Source: an uncultured Eubacteriales bacterium (GTDB lineage: Bacteria; Bacillota; Clostridia; Tissierellales; Peptoniphilaceae). Taken from it: a stretch of 64,000 bases of DNA. The notes beneath the pieces are model-generated. The model was not told where the DNA came from. It was given only the letters and a program-made list of their open reading frames with translations, and did not search any database. Made by a program: the position numbers and the translations under genes. Of this stretch, positions 8,180-16,870 are shown one piece after another (within the stretch, counting starts at the first letter, position 1; each line of letters opens with the position of its first letter). Where the stretch lies: positions 29,508-93,507 of the forward strand of contig UQDI01000002.1 of assembly GCA_900539725.1 (NCBI GenBank), in the 5' to 3' direction.

Positions 8180-9115
8180 ATGAACTGGATCAATGCATTT
8201 GAAATAATTTGTTACATAATAGTCGCAATATTTTTACTAGACGTGATTAAGAAAAAGATATGGAACGAGCTATACATGTTTATATCAGCGGCAATAGCGG
8301 GCTTTTCGCTTGAGCTACTTGCGGTGCGCTTAACGGACATCTATCACTACTCGAAGCTCTACTACATCATGATAGGCATAGAGCCATATCAATTCCCCTT
8401 CTTTGGCGGACTTATGTGGGGCGCAGTAGCCGTCTGTGCGTATAGACTTGCCAAGAAATTTAAACTCAGCCCAATAATGACGGCGCTTCTATCAGGCTTT
8501 TTTGTCGTGTCGATGGACCTCCTACTGGATGTAGCTGCGATAAGGCTTTCAGGTGGCTTTTGGGTTTGGGACGGTAGACCCATTAACTTAGTCATTGACC
8601 ACCATACATTTATGTCCGTCATCTGGGTAAACTTCCTTGGCTATATGTTTGAAACGCCATCGATAATTTATTATTCACAAAAATATTGGCGCCGCAATGA
8701 AAAATCCATAAGCAAAAACGTAATTGCCGCCATAATCATAGGGCTTATGTCGGTCGCGACAGTTGGCGTTTTAAGCTTCATATCGCTTAAGCTAAACGAG
8801 TTAACAGACGAGTGGTTTTCCTTCGCCGCATTTATAGTTTTGTGGATATATATATTTATAAGGCTGATTAGAGAAATTGTTTTGAGGAGAAAAGAAGTAA
8901 AGATAAAACTAGACGATCCGGCACTGACAATATTTTGGTTCGCGCTATATCTTTACTGTTTAGCGGGTCTTGCGCACTTAGGCGTACTAAGCGCAAAGCC
9001 AATATACACTGCGCTTTGTGCACTACTATCTCTTGGCACAGTACTACTTACTTTAATTAATTTTGGTACTGATGATGAAGATTTTAGTAAGGAGCTTCAA
9101 GATGAAGAAAAATAA
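8180..9115 (+). CDS. Polytopic membrane protein, CruF/DUF422-like
   Basis: This 311-residue integral membrane protein has about eight hydrophobic segments. The central stretch FFVVSMDLLLDVAAIRLSG followed by FWVWDG resembles the D-x-x-x-D and G-x-W-x-W signature of the DUF422/carotenoid hydratase-like family. I assign this only loosely, since no carotenoid genes are nearby. An AAGGAG ribosome binding site and a TATAAT at 8144-8149 lie upstream. Its end overlaps the next transporter gene by 14 bp, so the two are translated together. No substrate can be named. Confidence 0.5.
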   Translation: MNWINAFEIICYIIVAIFLLDVIKKKIWNELYMFISAAIAGFSLELLAVRLTDIYHYSKLYYIMIGIEPYQFPFFGGLMWGAVAVCAYRLAKKFKLSPIMTALLSGFFVVSMDLLLDVAAIRLSGGFWVWDGRPINLVIDHHTFMSVIWVNFLGYMFETPSIIYYSQKYWRRNEKSISKNVIAAIIIGLMSVATVGVLSFISLKLNELTDEWFSFAAFIVLWIYIFIRLIREIVLRRKEVKIKLDDPALTIFWFALYLYCLAGLAHLGVLSAKPIYTALCALLSLGTVLLTLINFGTDDEDFSKELQDEEK

Positions 9116-10151
9116 TAAACTTAGCGCAATAATCTGCGCCATACTAGCGGCAGTTTTTTATGCGCTTAATACACCATTTTCAAAAGTTTTATTAAAAAAT
9201 ATTTCGCCGACATTCATGGCCGCCTTTCTTTATCTAGGAGCTGGCATAGGCGTTGGCATTATGTACCTATTTCAATACAAAAAAGAAGACAGCTCAATGC
9301 GCTTAAGTAGAGAAGACCTGCCATATACGATACTGATGGTTCTTTTAGACGTCATCGCACCCATACTTTTAATGATAGGCATATCCATAGGTTCATCAGC
9401 AAACGCATCGCTTTTAGGAAACTTCGAGATAGTTGCTACAAGTATCATCGCTCTAGTGTTTTTCAAAGAAGCAGTTTCGAAAAATCTATGGATAGCGATA
9501 GCCTTTATAACAGTTTCAAGTATAATACTTTCATTCGAGGGTGAAGGAGCATTTAAATTCTCCTATGGATCACTATTTGTAATACTTGCGACACTTTCGT
9601 GGGGACTTGAAAACAATTGCACGAGGAAAATTTCAAATAAATCAAGTTATGAGATAGTTACGATCAAAGGGATATGCTCAGGACTGTCGTCATTAATCAT
9701 CTCATTCATCATCAGGGAGCAGTTGCCTGAATTTAGATACATCGCCTATGCACTTTTGCTTGGCTACGTGGCATATGGCCTAAGCATCTTTTTATACGTA
9801 AGAAGCCAAAGAGACTTAGGAGCCGCTAAGACCAGCGCCTACTATGCAATAGCTCCCTTTGTAGGAACCTTTCTATGCTTTTTGATTAACGGAGAAGCCT
9901 TGAGCGCTTCGTACTTCATTGGGCTCATCTTTATGATAGTGGGAACCGTCTTTGTAGTTATGGATACTTGCTTAATTAAACACACGCACTTGCATACACA
10001 TACGATAAGACATACACATGACGGAAGCACTCATACACATGTATTTACACACGAGCATGAGCACAAACACTTTTTAGATGACGATGGCAGGAGCCACAAC
10101 GCCTTTTTGAGCAGCGAAGAGCATATGAGGCTGCATAAAAATAATTTATAA
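9102..10151 (+). CDS. EamA/DMT-family transporter with histidine-rich tail
   Basis: This 349-residue protein has ten transmembrane segments in two EamA repeats (about residues 8-140 and 155-290), typical of drug/metabolite exporters. I chose the ATG at 9102 because AAGGAGC lies 6 bp upstream; an in-frame ATG at 9063 is further inside the previous gene. After the last helix, a soluble tail of about 60 residues is packed with His in HTH/HEH patterns (about 14 His in the first 40 residues) and likely binds a metal such as zinc or nickel. The substrate is unknown. It lies just upstream of arsM, so transport of an arsenic metabolite is possible but unsupported. Confidence 0.8.
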   Translation: MKKNNKLSAIICAILAAVFYALNTPFSKVLLKNISPTFMAAFLYLGAGIGVGIMYLFQYKKEDSSMRLSREDLPYTILMVLLDVIAPILLMIGISIGSSANASLLGNFEIVATSIIALVFFKEAVSKNLWIAIAFITVSSIILSFEGEGAFKFSYGSLFVILATLSWGLENNCTRKISNKSSYEIVTIKGICSGLSSLIISFIIREQLPEFRYIAYALLLGYVAYGLSIFLYVRSQRDLGAAKTSAYYAIAPFVGTFLCFLINGEALSASYFIGLIFMIVGTVFVVMDTCLIKHTHLHTHTIRHTHDGSTHTHVFTHEHEHKHFLDDDGRSHNAFLSSEEHMRLHKNNL

Positions 10152-10220
10152 ATATTAAGAAATAATATAACATATAGAATATTTTAAATATGTTCTGGGT
10201 ATATATACAATGGTGATGAT

Positions 10221-10970
10221 ATGAATAAAATAGATACAAAACAATATGTTGATGAATTTTATAAAAGGATAGCCGAGGACAATAAGGTTTCGGACGAGGA
10301 AAAGCAAAGAGCTGTTGCCTATTCACTCGGATACACGGACGAGGACATAGAGCTTGGCGGTGACTTGGGTCTTGGCTGCGGCAATCCCATTCAAAATGCT
10401 AAGCTAAAAGATGGCGAGTGGCTACTTGACCTTGGCTGCGGCAAAGGGGTCGACGTCTTTAAGGCGGCTCGTGAGATGCACGGCACAGGCAAGGCTGTGG
10501 GCATAGATAGGCTACCAGAGATGATTGAGCGTGCGAACTTCATTCGTGACAAGAGAGGCTTTGACAATGCGGACTTTTTAGTCTCGGACATTGATGATAT
10601 CAATCTGCCTGACAATACCTTTGACGTCGTTATATCAAACTGCGTAATCAATCTCTTAGAAGACAAAGAAAAGGTTTATAGAGAGATATTCCGCGTGCTT
10701 AAGCCAGGCGGACGTGTTTCGATAAGTGACATCATTCAGATAAAAAAGCTTCCTGACGATATTCTAGCCGATCCTATCTTTCACGCGACATGAGTAGGGG
10801 GATCCATCACTTCAGAGGCTCTGAATAAGATTTTAGAAAAGGTCGGCTTTATGCCATACACAATTGTCGAAGAGGACTTGACAGAGGAGTACCTAAACAA
10901 GTGGGGACACGAAGGCCTTGACGAGTTTATCAAGCGTGGCAAGATACTCGCTATAAAGCCGTTTAATTAA
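10221..10970 (+). CDS. arsM: Arsenite methyltransferase ArsM, probable selenoprotein (in-frame TGA, Sec191)
   Basis: This is a SAM-dependent methyltransferase of the ArsM/AS3MT family, which methylates trivalent arsenic. The visible motifs are LGLGCGNP (Cys53), SAM motif I LLDLGCGKGVDVF (about 73-85), IDRLPEMIERA, VVISNCVINLLEDKEKV and RVLKPGGRVSISDI. A conventional call stops at the TGA at 10791-10793. The frame continues for 58 codons to TAA at 10970 as VGGSITSEALNKILEKVGF and beyond. That matches the family segment following the catalytic Cys (Cys-x-Gly-Gly-Ala-Leu), so the TGA sits exactly at that cysteine. A SECIS-like hairpin follows. The whole protein would be 249 residues. The N-terminal cysteine and the last arsenic-binding cysteine known in larger ArsM proteins are absent. 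A pseudogene is the alternative, but no other lesion is visible. Confidence 0.82.
10806..10831 (+). promoter_or_regulatory. Candidate bacterial SECIS element in arsM
   Basis: The hairpin is ATC, a 2/3-nt internal loop, TTCAG, loop AGGCT, CTGAA, GAT. The loop begins AGG, like the AGGUCU loop of E. coli fdhF, and its first G is separated from the TGA by 23 nt. That falls in the usual range for bacterial SECIS elements. Confidence 0.65.
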
Positions 10971-10986
10971 TTTAATAATTATGCTT

Positions 10987-11014
10987 ATGGATGCTATTTA
11001 ATAATGGCGTCCAT
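10987..11014 (+). terminator. Probable terminator after arsM
   Basis: ATGGATGC pairs with GCGTCCAT (one wobble) across a 12-nt loop and is followed by TTATTTG. The tail is only moderately T-rich. Confidence 0.5.
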
Positions 11015-11054
11015 TTATTTGCAAAAAAAAACACTATAACTTTAGCTAAATGAC

Positions 11055-11083
11055 TTGACAATTAGTTTGCAAAGTGATACGAT
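11055..11083 (+). promoter_or_regulatory. Promoter of the ABC exporter leader
   Basis: A consensus TTGACA at 11055-11060 lies 17 bp from TACGAT at 11078-11083. Transcription should start near 11090, about 95 nt before the first exporter gene. Confidence 0.7.
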
Positions 11084-11111
11084 AGATGCAGTGAATAGTT
11101 TATTATATTAA

Positions 11112-11160
11112 CCCTCCCTCAAGCTTTTTCTCCTTCGTTTGAGGGGGGGGCGTTTTATTT
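11112..11160 (+). terminator. Leader hairpin/attenuator ahead of the ABC exporter
   Basis: CCCTCCCTCAA at 11112-11122 pairs with TTTGAGGGGGGGG at 11138-11150, followed by CGTTTTATTT. The hairpin lies between a strong promoter and the exporter start, so it could act as a transcription attenuator or end a small RNA of about 65 nt. The run of eight Gs is unusual for this genome. Confidence 0.6.
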
Positions 11161-11184
11161 ATTTATATCAATGGAGGTGAGGCT

Positions 11185-12903
11185 ATGAAAGCAATTCTCA
11201 ATACGTACAAACTAGTGCGTAAGCATGCTGGAGTCACATACATATTCATCTTAATCGAATCTTTGATCACGGCGCTTGTTAGTCCAGCGATAATTTACGC
11301 TACGGCTATGGCTGTCGACTCGATTCTTAACTATGTACATGGAGAACGTAATTTGCTCCCAGTTATTTTATTAATACTTTTATTTGCTTGGGGAGAAGTA
11401 TCGAAGTTTATTAGAAACATCTTAGATATTAAGCTTGAGCAAAAACTTGAGCTCAATTTAAACACGGCTGTAATGAATAAGCTTGACAAAATATCTTTGG
11501 AAGAGATTGAAAAGTCTGCTTTTCAAGACAAGCTAAACAAGGTGAAGGACCGTCCTCACATGGCAGTCATTGAACTTTTTAACTCATCCATAGCCATAGC
11601 AGCTATTGTGGTGAAGGTAGTGGGTATTGCCTTTGTTTTCTTTACAATATCTACTTATCTTGGCTTTGCTTATATCATAAGCGCTGCTCTTGATGTATTT
11701 TTCAGCTTTAAGGCAGTTAATAATATGAACAAGATGTTTGAAAATACTTCGCATAATGAGCGTGAAATGGAAAATATTTTAAGAATACTTAAGGACAAGA
11801 ACGCCATATACGAAATAAAAGTTTTTCAAATGAAGAACTTATTTCTTAAGAAGTTTAAAAAATATTCCGAAGCTGTTTTTGATGAAAGACTTAAGACGAC
11901 TATTGCAAGTCAAAAATATCTTTTGCTTAGCTCTTTTATAAACATAATATGGATGGGCCTTGCAATACTTTTCGTGATATTAAAACTTATTCAAAGAGCA
12001 ATAAGTGTCGGCTCACTTACTGCAGTTATCACATCTGCGTCGACTACATTGGATATGGCGGAGGACTTTGTATATGAAGCCTCTAGTGTAGCTAACTCTG
12101 GATACATCGCAGAAACACTTCTTTATATACTTGATTATGATGAGAAAGAAATCAAAGAGCAAATTGAAAGCGGCGACAAAATTGTTTTTGACAAATTAAG
12201 CTTTAAATATCCGCAAAGCGAAAATATTGTTTTAGATGATTTATCTCTAGAGATTGACAAAAACAAGGTTACTGCCATAGTTGGTGAAAACGGAGCTGGC
12301 AAGTCAACTATAATCAAGTTAATAGCTGGGCTTTATAAGCCAACGAGTGGTACTGTCAAGATCAACGGTACTGAGCCATATTATTTATCAACAAAAGAAT
12401 TGGCAGATGAGCTTGCGATAGTCTACCAAGACTTTCAAAACTATGAACTTAGCATAAAGGATAATGTTTTACTTGGCGATGTTAAAGATATTTCAAGCGA
12501 TTTAAGTTTAATGGAGCTTGATAAGTACGATGCCAATACCAACTTAGGTAAGCTTGAAGACGACGGCGTCTATTTATCTGGTGGCGAAAGCCAAAGGCTT
12601 GCCATAGCTAGAGCCATTTCAAAGTCTTCTGATTTTCTGATCTTTGATGAGCCAACTGCATCCATGGACCCAATGATGGAAGCGAAGATGTATGAGGGCA
12701 TAATCAAAGTGCTTAAGATGCGTGGTGCAATCATCATTACACACAGACTTGTCTTATCTAAGCTTGCAGATGAGGTTCTAGTAATTGATAAGGGAAGGCT
12801 TATTGAACGAGGCAATCATGAAACACTTATGGAAAAGGGCGGCAAATATGCAAAGATGTTCACTGAGCAAGCGGCATGGTATAAGGAGGCAAAAAATGAC
12901 TAA
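11185..12903 (+). CDS. ABC exporter half-transporter 1 (permease-ATPase)
   Basis: This 572-residue protein has an N-terminal six-helix membrane domain (about 1-310) fused to an ATPase domain. The nucleotide-binding domain has Walker A GENGAGKST (about residue 370), Q-loop VYQDFQNYELS, signature LSGGESQRLAIARA and Walker B FLIFDEPTAS, all intact. The last bases overlap the second half-transporter by 8 bp, so the pair is expected to form a heterodimeric exporter. The substrate is unknown; families of this shape export peptides, lipids or drugs. The GGAGGTGAGGCT ribosome binding region precedes the ATG, and expression may be gated by the leader hairpin. Confidence 0.88.
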   Translation: MKAILNTYKLVRKHAGVTYIFILIESLITALVSPAIIYATAMAVDSILNYVHGERNLLPVILLILLFAWGEVSKFIRNILDIKLEQKLELNLNTAVMNKLDKISLEEIEKSAFQDKLNKVKDRPHMAVIELFNSSIAIAAIVVKVVGIAFVFFTISTYLGFAYIISAALDVFFSFKAVNNMNKMFENTSHNEREMENILRILKDKNAIYEIKVFQMKNLFLKKFKKYSEAVFDERLKTTIASQKYLLLSSFINIIWMGLAILFVILKLIQRAISVGSLTAVITSASTTLDMAEDFVYEASSVANSGYIAETLLYILDYDEKEIKEQIESGDKIVFDKLSFKYPQSENIVLDDLSLEIDKNKVTAIVGENGAGKSTIIKLIAGLYKPTSGTVKINGTEPYYLSTKELADELAIVYQDFQNYELSIKDNVLLGDVKDISSDLSLMELDKYDANTNLGKLEDDGVYLSGGESQRLAIARAISKSSDFLIFDEPTASMDPMMEAKMYEGIIKVLKMRGAIIITHRLVLSKLADEVLVIDKGRLIERGNHETLMEKGGKYAKMFTEQAAWYKEAKND

Positions 12904-14611
12904 GGTAATTAAAAAAGTTTTTAGCGTAACACCAATCGCGAGCATATACGTCTTTATCTACCATATAATTTCTGGCTTCTTTGTCGCAGCAAAGCTATAT
13001 GCCTCGATGCATATCATACAAAGCGGCTATGAATATATCAAAAACTTTTCTGATATAAACGTTTTTATTAAGTATGGCATCATGCTTTTAATTATCATAG
13101 CACTTGAAAGACTCCTTGAGTACCTATATGCGATAGCGATGAATGGCTATTTATTTGAAAAGACAGGTAGCTACTTAAATAGAGAGATGGCAGCAAAATT
13201 ATCAAAGATAAACTTAATAAATTTTGAGGATAGAGATTTTTTAACTATAGAAGAAAGAGCGGCGAGTGCAGTTGATGACGAAAGGCTAAGTAATTCAGTA
13301 AGGTTACTTGCCATGGCACTAGGTCAAGGACTTGAAGTCATCTTGATACTTGCAACGCTTTGGACTTACAGCCCATATTTAGTCGCACTAGCAGCTTTAA
13401 CAGTAGTCCCATACTTAATCACAAGACTTATACGTGGCAAAGCCTTTTATGATTTAAAAAGCATAGAAGCCTTTGACGAGAGAAAACTAAATTATTTCTA
13501 TAGCATTTTTACAGATACTAAGACAAATAGAGAGATAAAATCGTATAATAGCTCGGAGTTTTTCTTGAGTAAATATAAAAGCGTTTTTAAAGATACTAGC
13601 AAAAAATATTTTGACGAGAGACTAAAAGATGCTAAGTCACTACTTTTCTGCGACATACTAAGCGTCATAGCCTTCTCCATCGCCATAGTCATAACGATAA
13701 AACTTGCCTTTGATGGCAAGATACTCATTGGCATGATGGGTGCTGCACTTATGGCTTATCAAAATATGCAAAAATCAAGTAAAGAGATGATAGTCACTGT
13801 CGGCAATTTACCGAGAAATATTTCCTTCGCAAGCGATTACTTTACTTTTATGGACAGCAGTGAAGAGAAAAAAGCTTATGATGTAAATTTTGGCAAAATC
13901 TATGTCAATGGACTTTCATTTACTTATCCAAAAACTGATAATGGTCTTCACGAGATAAGTCTAAGTATAGATGAAGGCGAGAGCGTGGCAATAGTTGGCT
14001 ATAATGGCTCAGGCAAGACTACATTTACAAAGGCTTTGACAGGCGTTTACGATGCCATGGGCGAAATATCTTTTACTAGAGTAAATATAAAGGGACGAGG
14101 ATTAAGTTTTGATGATTACACTATAGTTCCTCAAGAAAGGACTGAGACTAATTTAAGCATAGCTGAGCATATAGCCTCACAAGAGACTTATGACGAGGCA
14201 AAGCTAAAGTCACTACTTGATTACGTTGGCTTAGATAAATTATATAAAGAGCATTCACTTGATACAAGGCTTGGCAAGGACTTTGACGGAGTAGAGCTAT
14301 CGGGCGGCGAAAGACAAAGGCTTGATATAGCGAGGTCCATGTATAAGGATTCAAAGCTTATCATACTTGATGAGGCAACATCGGCTCTTGACCCGATGCA
14401 AGAGAGCGAGATCCTAAAGAAGTTCCTTGACATATCAAAGGGAAGGACATCCATCATCGTTACGCATAGACTTGGTATATGCAAGAGTGTTGATAAGATT
14501 GTAGTCTTTAAAGATGGCAATGTAGATGGCATTGGTACGCATGATGAGCTATTAGCAAAGTCTCCATACTACAGAGAGATGTATGAAGCGCAAGCAAAAT
14601 TTTATAAGTAA
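12896..14611 (+). CDS. ABC exporter half-transporter 2 (permease-ATPase)
   Basis: This 571-residue permease-ATPase is the partner of the preceding gene. I chose the ATG at 12896 (MTKVIKKVF) because TAAGGAGG lies directly upstream; an earlier in-frame ATG at 12785 would overlap the first gene by over 100 bp. It has six membrane segments (about 15-310), then Walker A GYNGSGKTT, signature LSGGERQRLDIARS and Walker B LIILDEATSALDP. Both ATP sites of the heterodimer therefore look catalytically competent. The stop is followed by a small antitoxin-like gene. Confidence 0.88.
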   Translation: MTKVIKKVFSVTPIASIYVFIYHIISGFFVAAKLYASMHIIQSGYEYIKNFSDINVFIKYGIMLLIIIALERLLEYLYAIAMNGYLFEKTGSYLNREMAAKLSKINLINFEDRDFLTIEERAASAVDDERLSNSVRLLAMALGQGLEVILILATLWTYSPYLVALAALTVVPYLITRLIRGKAFYDLKSIEAFDERKLNYFYSIFTDTKTNREIKSYNSSEFFLSKYKSVFKDTSKKYFDERLKDAKSLLFCDILSVIAFSIAIVITIKLAFDGKILIGMMGAALMAYQNMQKSSKEMIVTVGNLPRNISFASDYFTFMDSSEEKKAYDVNFGKIYVNGLSFTYPKTDNGLHEISLSIDEGESVAIVGYNGSGKTTFTKALTGVYDAMGEISFTRVNIKGRGLSFDDYTIVPQERTETNLSIAEHIASQETYDEAKLKSLLDYVGLDKLYKEHSLDTRLGKDFDGVELSGGERQRLDIARSMYKDSKLIILDEATSALDPMQESEILKKFLDISKGRTSIIVTHRLGICKSVDKIVVFKDGNVDGIGTHDELLAKSPYYREMYEAQAKFYK

Positions 14612-14674
14612 ATATATTGACAAGACTGTAACTAAGATATTAAATAATATTAAAATTAATAATGGGAGTATGAT

Positions 14675-14845
14675 ATGAAGGAAAAGCATATAAATAATGA
14701 TAGCAGTGAAAAAAAGCCATTAATATATGAAGACTTAAGTGAAGAAAAATTTGACAATGAGATAATGAAGGGACTTGACGATTTTGATAATGGCAGGACA
14801 TATACCACTGAAGAGGTCAAGAAAGAGCTTGATAAAATTTTATAA
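14675..14845 (+). CDS. Small antitoxin-like protein (orphan)
   Basis: This 56-residue, strongly acidic protein was found by reading the gap between the exporter and metG. It starts at ATG 14675 behind a GGGAGT ribosome binding site. The C-terminal half (MKGLDDFDNGRTYTTEEVKK) resembles the tail of RelB/ribbon-helix-helix-associated antitoxins, in which a GR-x-Y-T-x-EEV segment is common. No toxin gene is adjacent: metG follows after a terminator. It may be an orphan antitoxin, a remnant of a toxin-antitoxin pair, or an unrelated small protein. The coding call is moderately safe; the function is a guess. Confidence 0.55.
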   Translation: MKEKHINNDSSEKKPLIYEDLSEEKFDNEIMKGLDDFDNGRTYTTEEVKKELDKIL

Positions 14846-14855
14846 GTAATAAATT

Positions 14856-14892
14856 AATCAAAGACCATATATAAACGGTCTTTGATTTTTTT
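14856..14892 (+). terminator. Terminator ahead of metG
   Basis: AATCAAAGACC pairs with GGTCTTTGATT and is followed by TTTTT. Its 3' arm also contains the -35 of the metG promoter. Confidence 0.85.
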
Positions 14893-14910
14893 GTCTCTTT
14901 ATGCTATAAT
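14882..14910 (+). promoter_or_regulatory. metG operon promoter
   Basis: TTGATT at 14882-14887 and TATAAT at 14905-14910 are 17 bp apart. The -35 overlaps the upstream terminator stem. Confidence 0.6.
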
Positions 14911-14932
14911 TATGGGAAGAGGAGTTGATAAG

Positions 14933-16870
14933 ATGGAAAAATATTATTTAAGTACACCAATTTATTATCCAAGTGGTTACTTACACATAGGAAACACGTA
15001 TACGACTATAGTTGCGGACATGCTTAAGAGGTACAAAGAGCTTCAAGGCATGGATGTATATTTTGTTACAGGCTCCGATGAACACGGCGAGAAAATCCAA
15101 AAGAACGCTGAAAAGGCTGGCGTTACTCCATTGGAATTCGTTACAAAGATTAATGAACAAATATATAAGCTATGGGACTTACTTGACATTAGATATGATA
15201 AGTATATAAGAACTTCTGATAAGTCTCACGATGAGATGGTTAAGAAGATATTTACAAGGCTTTACGAGCAAGGCGACATCTACAAGGGCGAGTATGAAGG
15301 ACTTTACTGCACTCCATGCGAGTCTTTCTGGACTGAGTCACAACTTGTTGATGGCAAGTGCCCTGACTGCGGTAGGGAAGTGCATCCGGCTCATGAAGAA
15401 GCGTATTTCTTCAGATTAAGTAATTACAAGGACAGACTTTTGAAATATTATGAAGAGCATCCAGAATTTATTGAACCAGAGTCTAAAAAGACTGAGATGA
15501 TCAATAACTTCTTCAAGGACGGTCTTCAAGACCTATGCGTTTCAAGAACATCCTTCGACTGGGGCGTTCAAGTGCCATTCGATCCAAAACATGTTGTTTA
15601 CGTATGGATAGACGCTTTGTCGTCATACATTGACGCGGCAGGATATTTACAAGACGATGAAAAATTCGAAAAGCTTTGGCCAGCTGATATTCACCTAGTT
15701 GGTAAGGACATTTTGCGTTTTCACGTAATTATTTGGCCAGCTTTGTTAATGGCTCTGGACCTTCCACTACCTAAGAAAGTCTTTGCTCATGGCTGGATAC
15801 TTTTTGAAAGTGACAAGATGAGTAAGAGCAAGGGTAATGTCATCTACCCTGAGCCAATAGTTAAGCTATATGGAAGAGATGCGCTTAAGTACTACGTTTT
15901 AAGAGAGTTTAATTTTGGTAGCGATGGAAACTTCCAAAGCAAAAAGTTTATGGAAAGAGTAAACTCTGACCTTGCAAATGACCTTGGTAACTTGGTTTCA
16001 AGAACTATTGCCATGGCAGAAAAGTACTTTGGCGGCACTGTTAATAAAAAGGCATCTGATGACACAATTGATAAAGACTTAATCGATGTGGCACTAACAA
16101 GAAAGGCAGTTCTTGATGAAAAGATGGAACATCTTAACCTATCTGTAGCCATAGATGAAGTATTTAAGCTAATTAGAAGGTCCAATAAGTACATCGACGA
16201 AACATGCCCATGGACTCTTAACGATGATGAACACAAGGAAAGACTTGAAACTATCATATATAATTTACTTGAAGCATTAAGAATTTCATCTGTTTTACTA
16301 AGCCCATTCATCCCTGATACTGCAAAGAAGATTAGGGAAGCACTTGGTTTAGGTGAAGAAATGAAATATGAAGAATGCGATGAATTTGGTCTAGTTGACA
16401 AATACACTGTCAAGAAGATAGATACACTATTCCCAAGACTTGACGTTGATAAAGAAGTAGAAAGACTACTCACAGAAAACGCAAATTTAATTAAGTCGAG
16501 AGAAGAAAAAGATGGCAAGGCAAAGGCAGAGGACGCTGATGCTAAGCCAGCTATAGAATATGATGACTTTGCTAAGCTTGATTTAAGACTAGGTGAAGTA
16601 ATTGACTCAAAAGAACATCCTGAAGCTGATAAACTTTTGATTAACACTATCAAGATTGGCGACGAGACAAGAACTATTGTCAGCGGCATCAAAAAATGGT
16701 ACAAACCAGAGGACATCATAGGTAAGAAGGTTGTCGTTGTATGTAATTTAAAGCCTAGAAAGCTTAGAGGCGTTGAATCTCAAGGCATGATACTTGCTTG
16801 TGAAAACGGCGATGACCTATCACTAGTAACAGCTCTTGAAGATATGCCATCGGGCTCAGTGATTGCGTAA
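14933..16870 (+). CDS. metG: Methionyl-tRNA synthetase
   Basis: This 645-residue class I synthetase charges tRNA-Met. It has the HIGH-type motif YLHIGN at residues 16-21, a zinc knuckle CTPCESFW followed by CPDCG (about 125-150), and KMSKS at 295-299. A C-terminal tRNA-binding (EMAP/Trbp111-like) domain starts at about residue 543 (FAKLDLRLGEVIDSKEHPEADKL). I chose the ATG at 14933, which follows AGAGGAG; the longer frame starting at 14882 would run through the -10 region. The stop overlaps tatD's ATG (TAATG). The order metG-tatD-rnmV-rsmA is conserved in Firmicutes. Confidence 0.95.
   Translation: MEKYYLSTPIYYPSGYLHIGNTYTTIVADMLKRYKELQGMDVYFVTGSDEHGEKIQKNAEKAGVTPLEFVTKINEQIYKLWDLLDIRYDKYIRTSDKSHDEMVKKIFTRLYEQGDIYKGEYEGLYCTPCESFWTESQLVDGKCPDCGREVHPAHEEAYFFRLSNYKDRLLKYYEEHPEFIEPESKKTEMINNFFKDGLQDLCVSRTSFDWGVQVPFDPKHVVYVWIDALSSYIDAAGYLQDDEKFEKLWPADIHLVGKDILRFHVIIWPALLMALDLPLPKKVFAHGWILFESDKMSKSKGNVIYPEPIVKLYGRDALKYYVLREFNFGSDGNFQSKKFMERVNSDLANDLGNLVSRTIAMAEKYFGGTVNKKASDDTIDKDLIDVALTRKAVLDEKMEHLNLSVAIDEVFKLIRRSNKYIDETCPWTLNDDEHKERLETIIYNLLEALRISSVLLSPFIPDTAKKIREALGLGEEMKYEECDEFGLVDKYTVKKIDTLFPRLDVDKEVERLLTENANLIKSREEKDGKAKAEDADAKPAIEYDDFAKLDLRLGEVIDSKEHPEADKLLINTIKIGDETRTIVSGIKKWYKPEDIIGKKVVVVCNLKPRKLRGVESQGMILACENGDDLSLVTALEDMPSGSVIA

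Noticed and set aside
10221..10793. arsM as a truncated 190-residue protein or pseudogene
   Set aside because: Conserved family sequence continues in frame after the TGA with no further lesion, and a SECIS-like hairpin follows. Selenocysteine explains this better.
11112..11160. Hairpin before the ABC exporter considered as a riboswitch
   Set aside because: It is too short and lacks any known aptamer core. An attenuator or terminator is the simpler reading.
15892..16719. Long 275-residue open frame on the minus strand inside metG
   Set aside because: Serine/leucine-rich antisense shadow of a secure metG gene, with no start signals.
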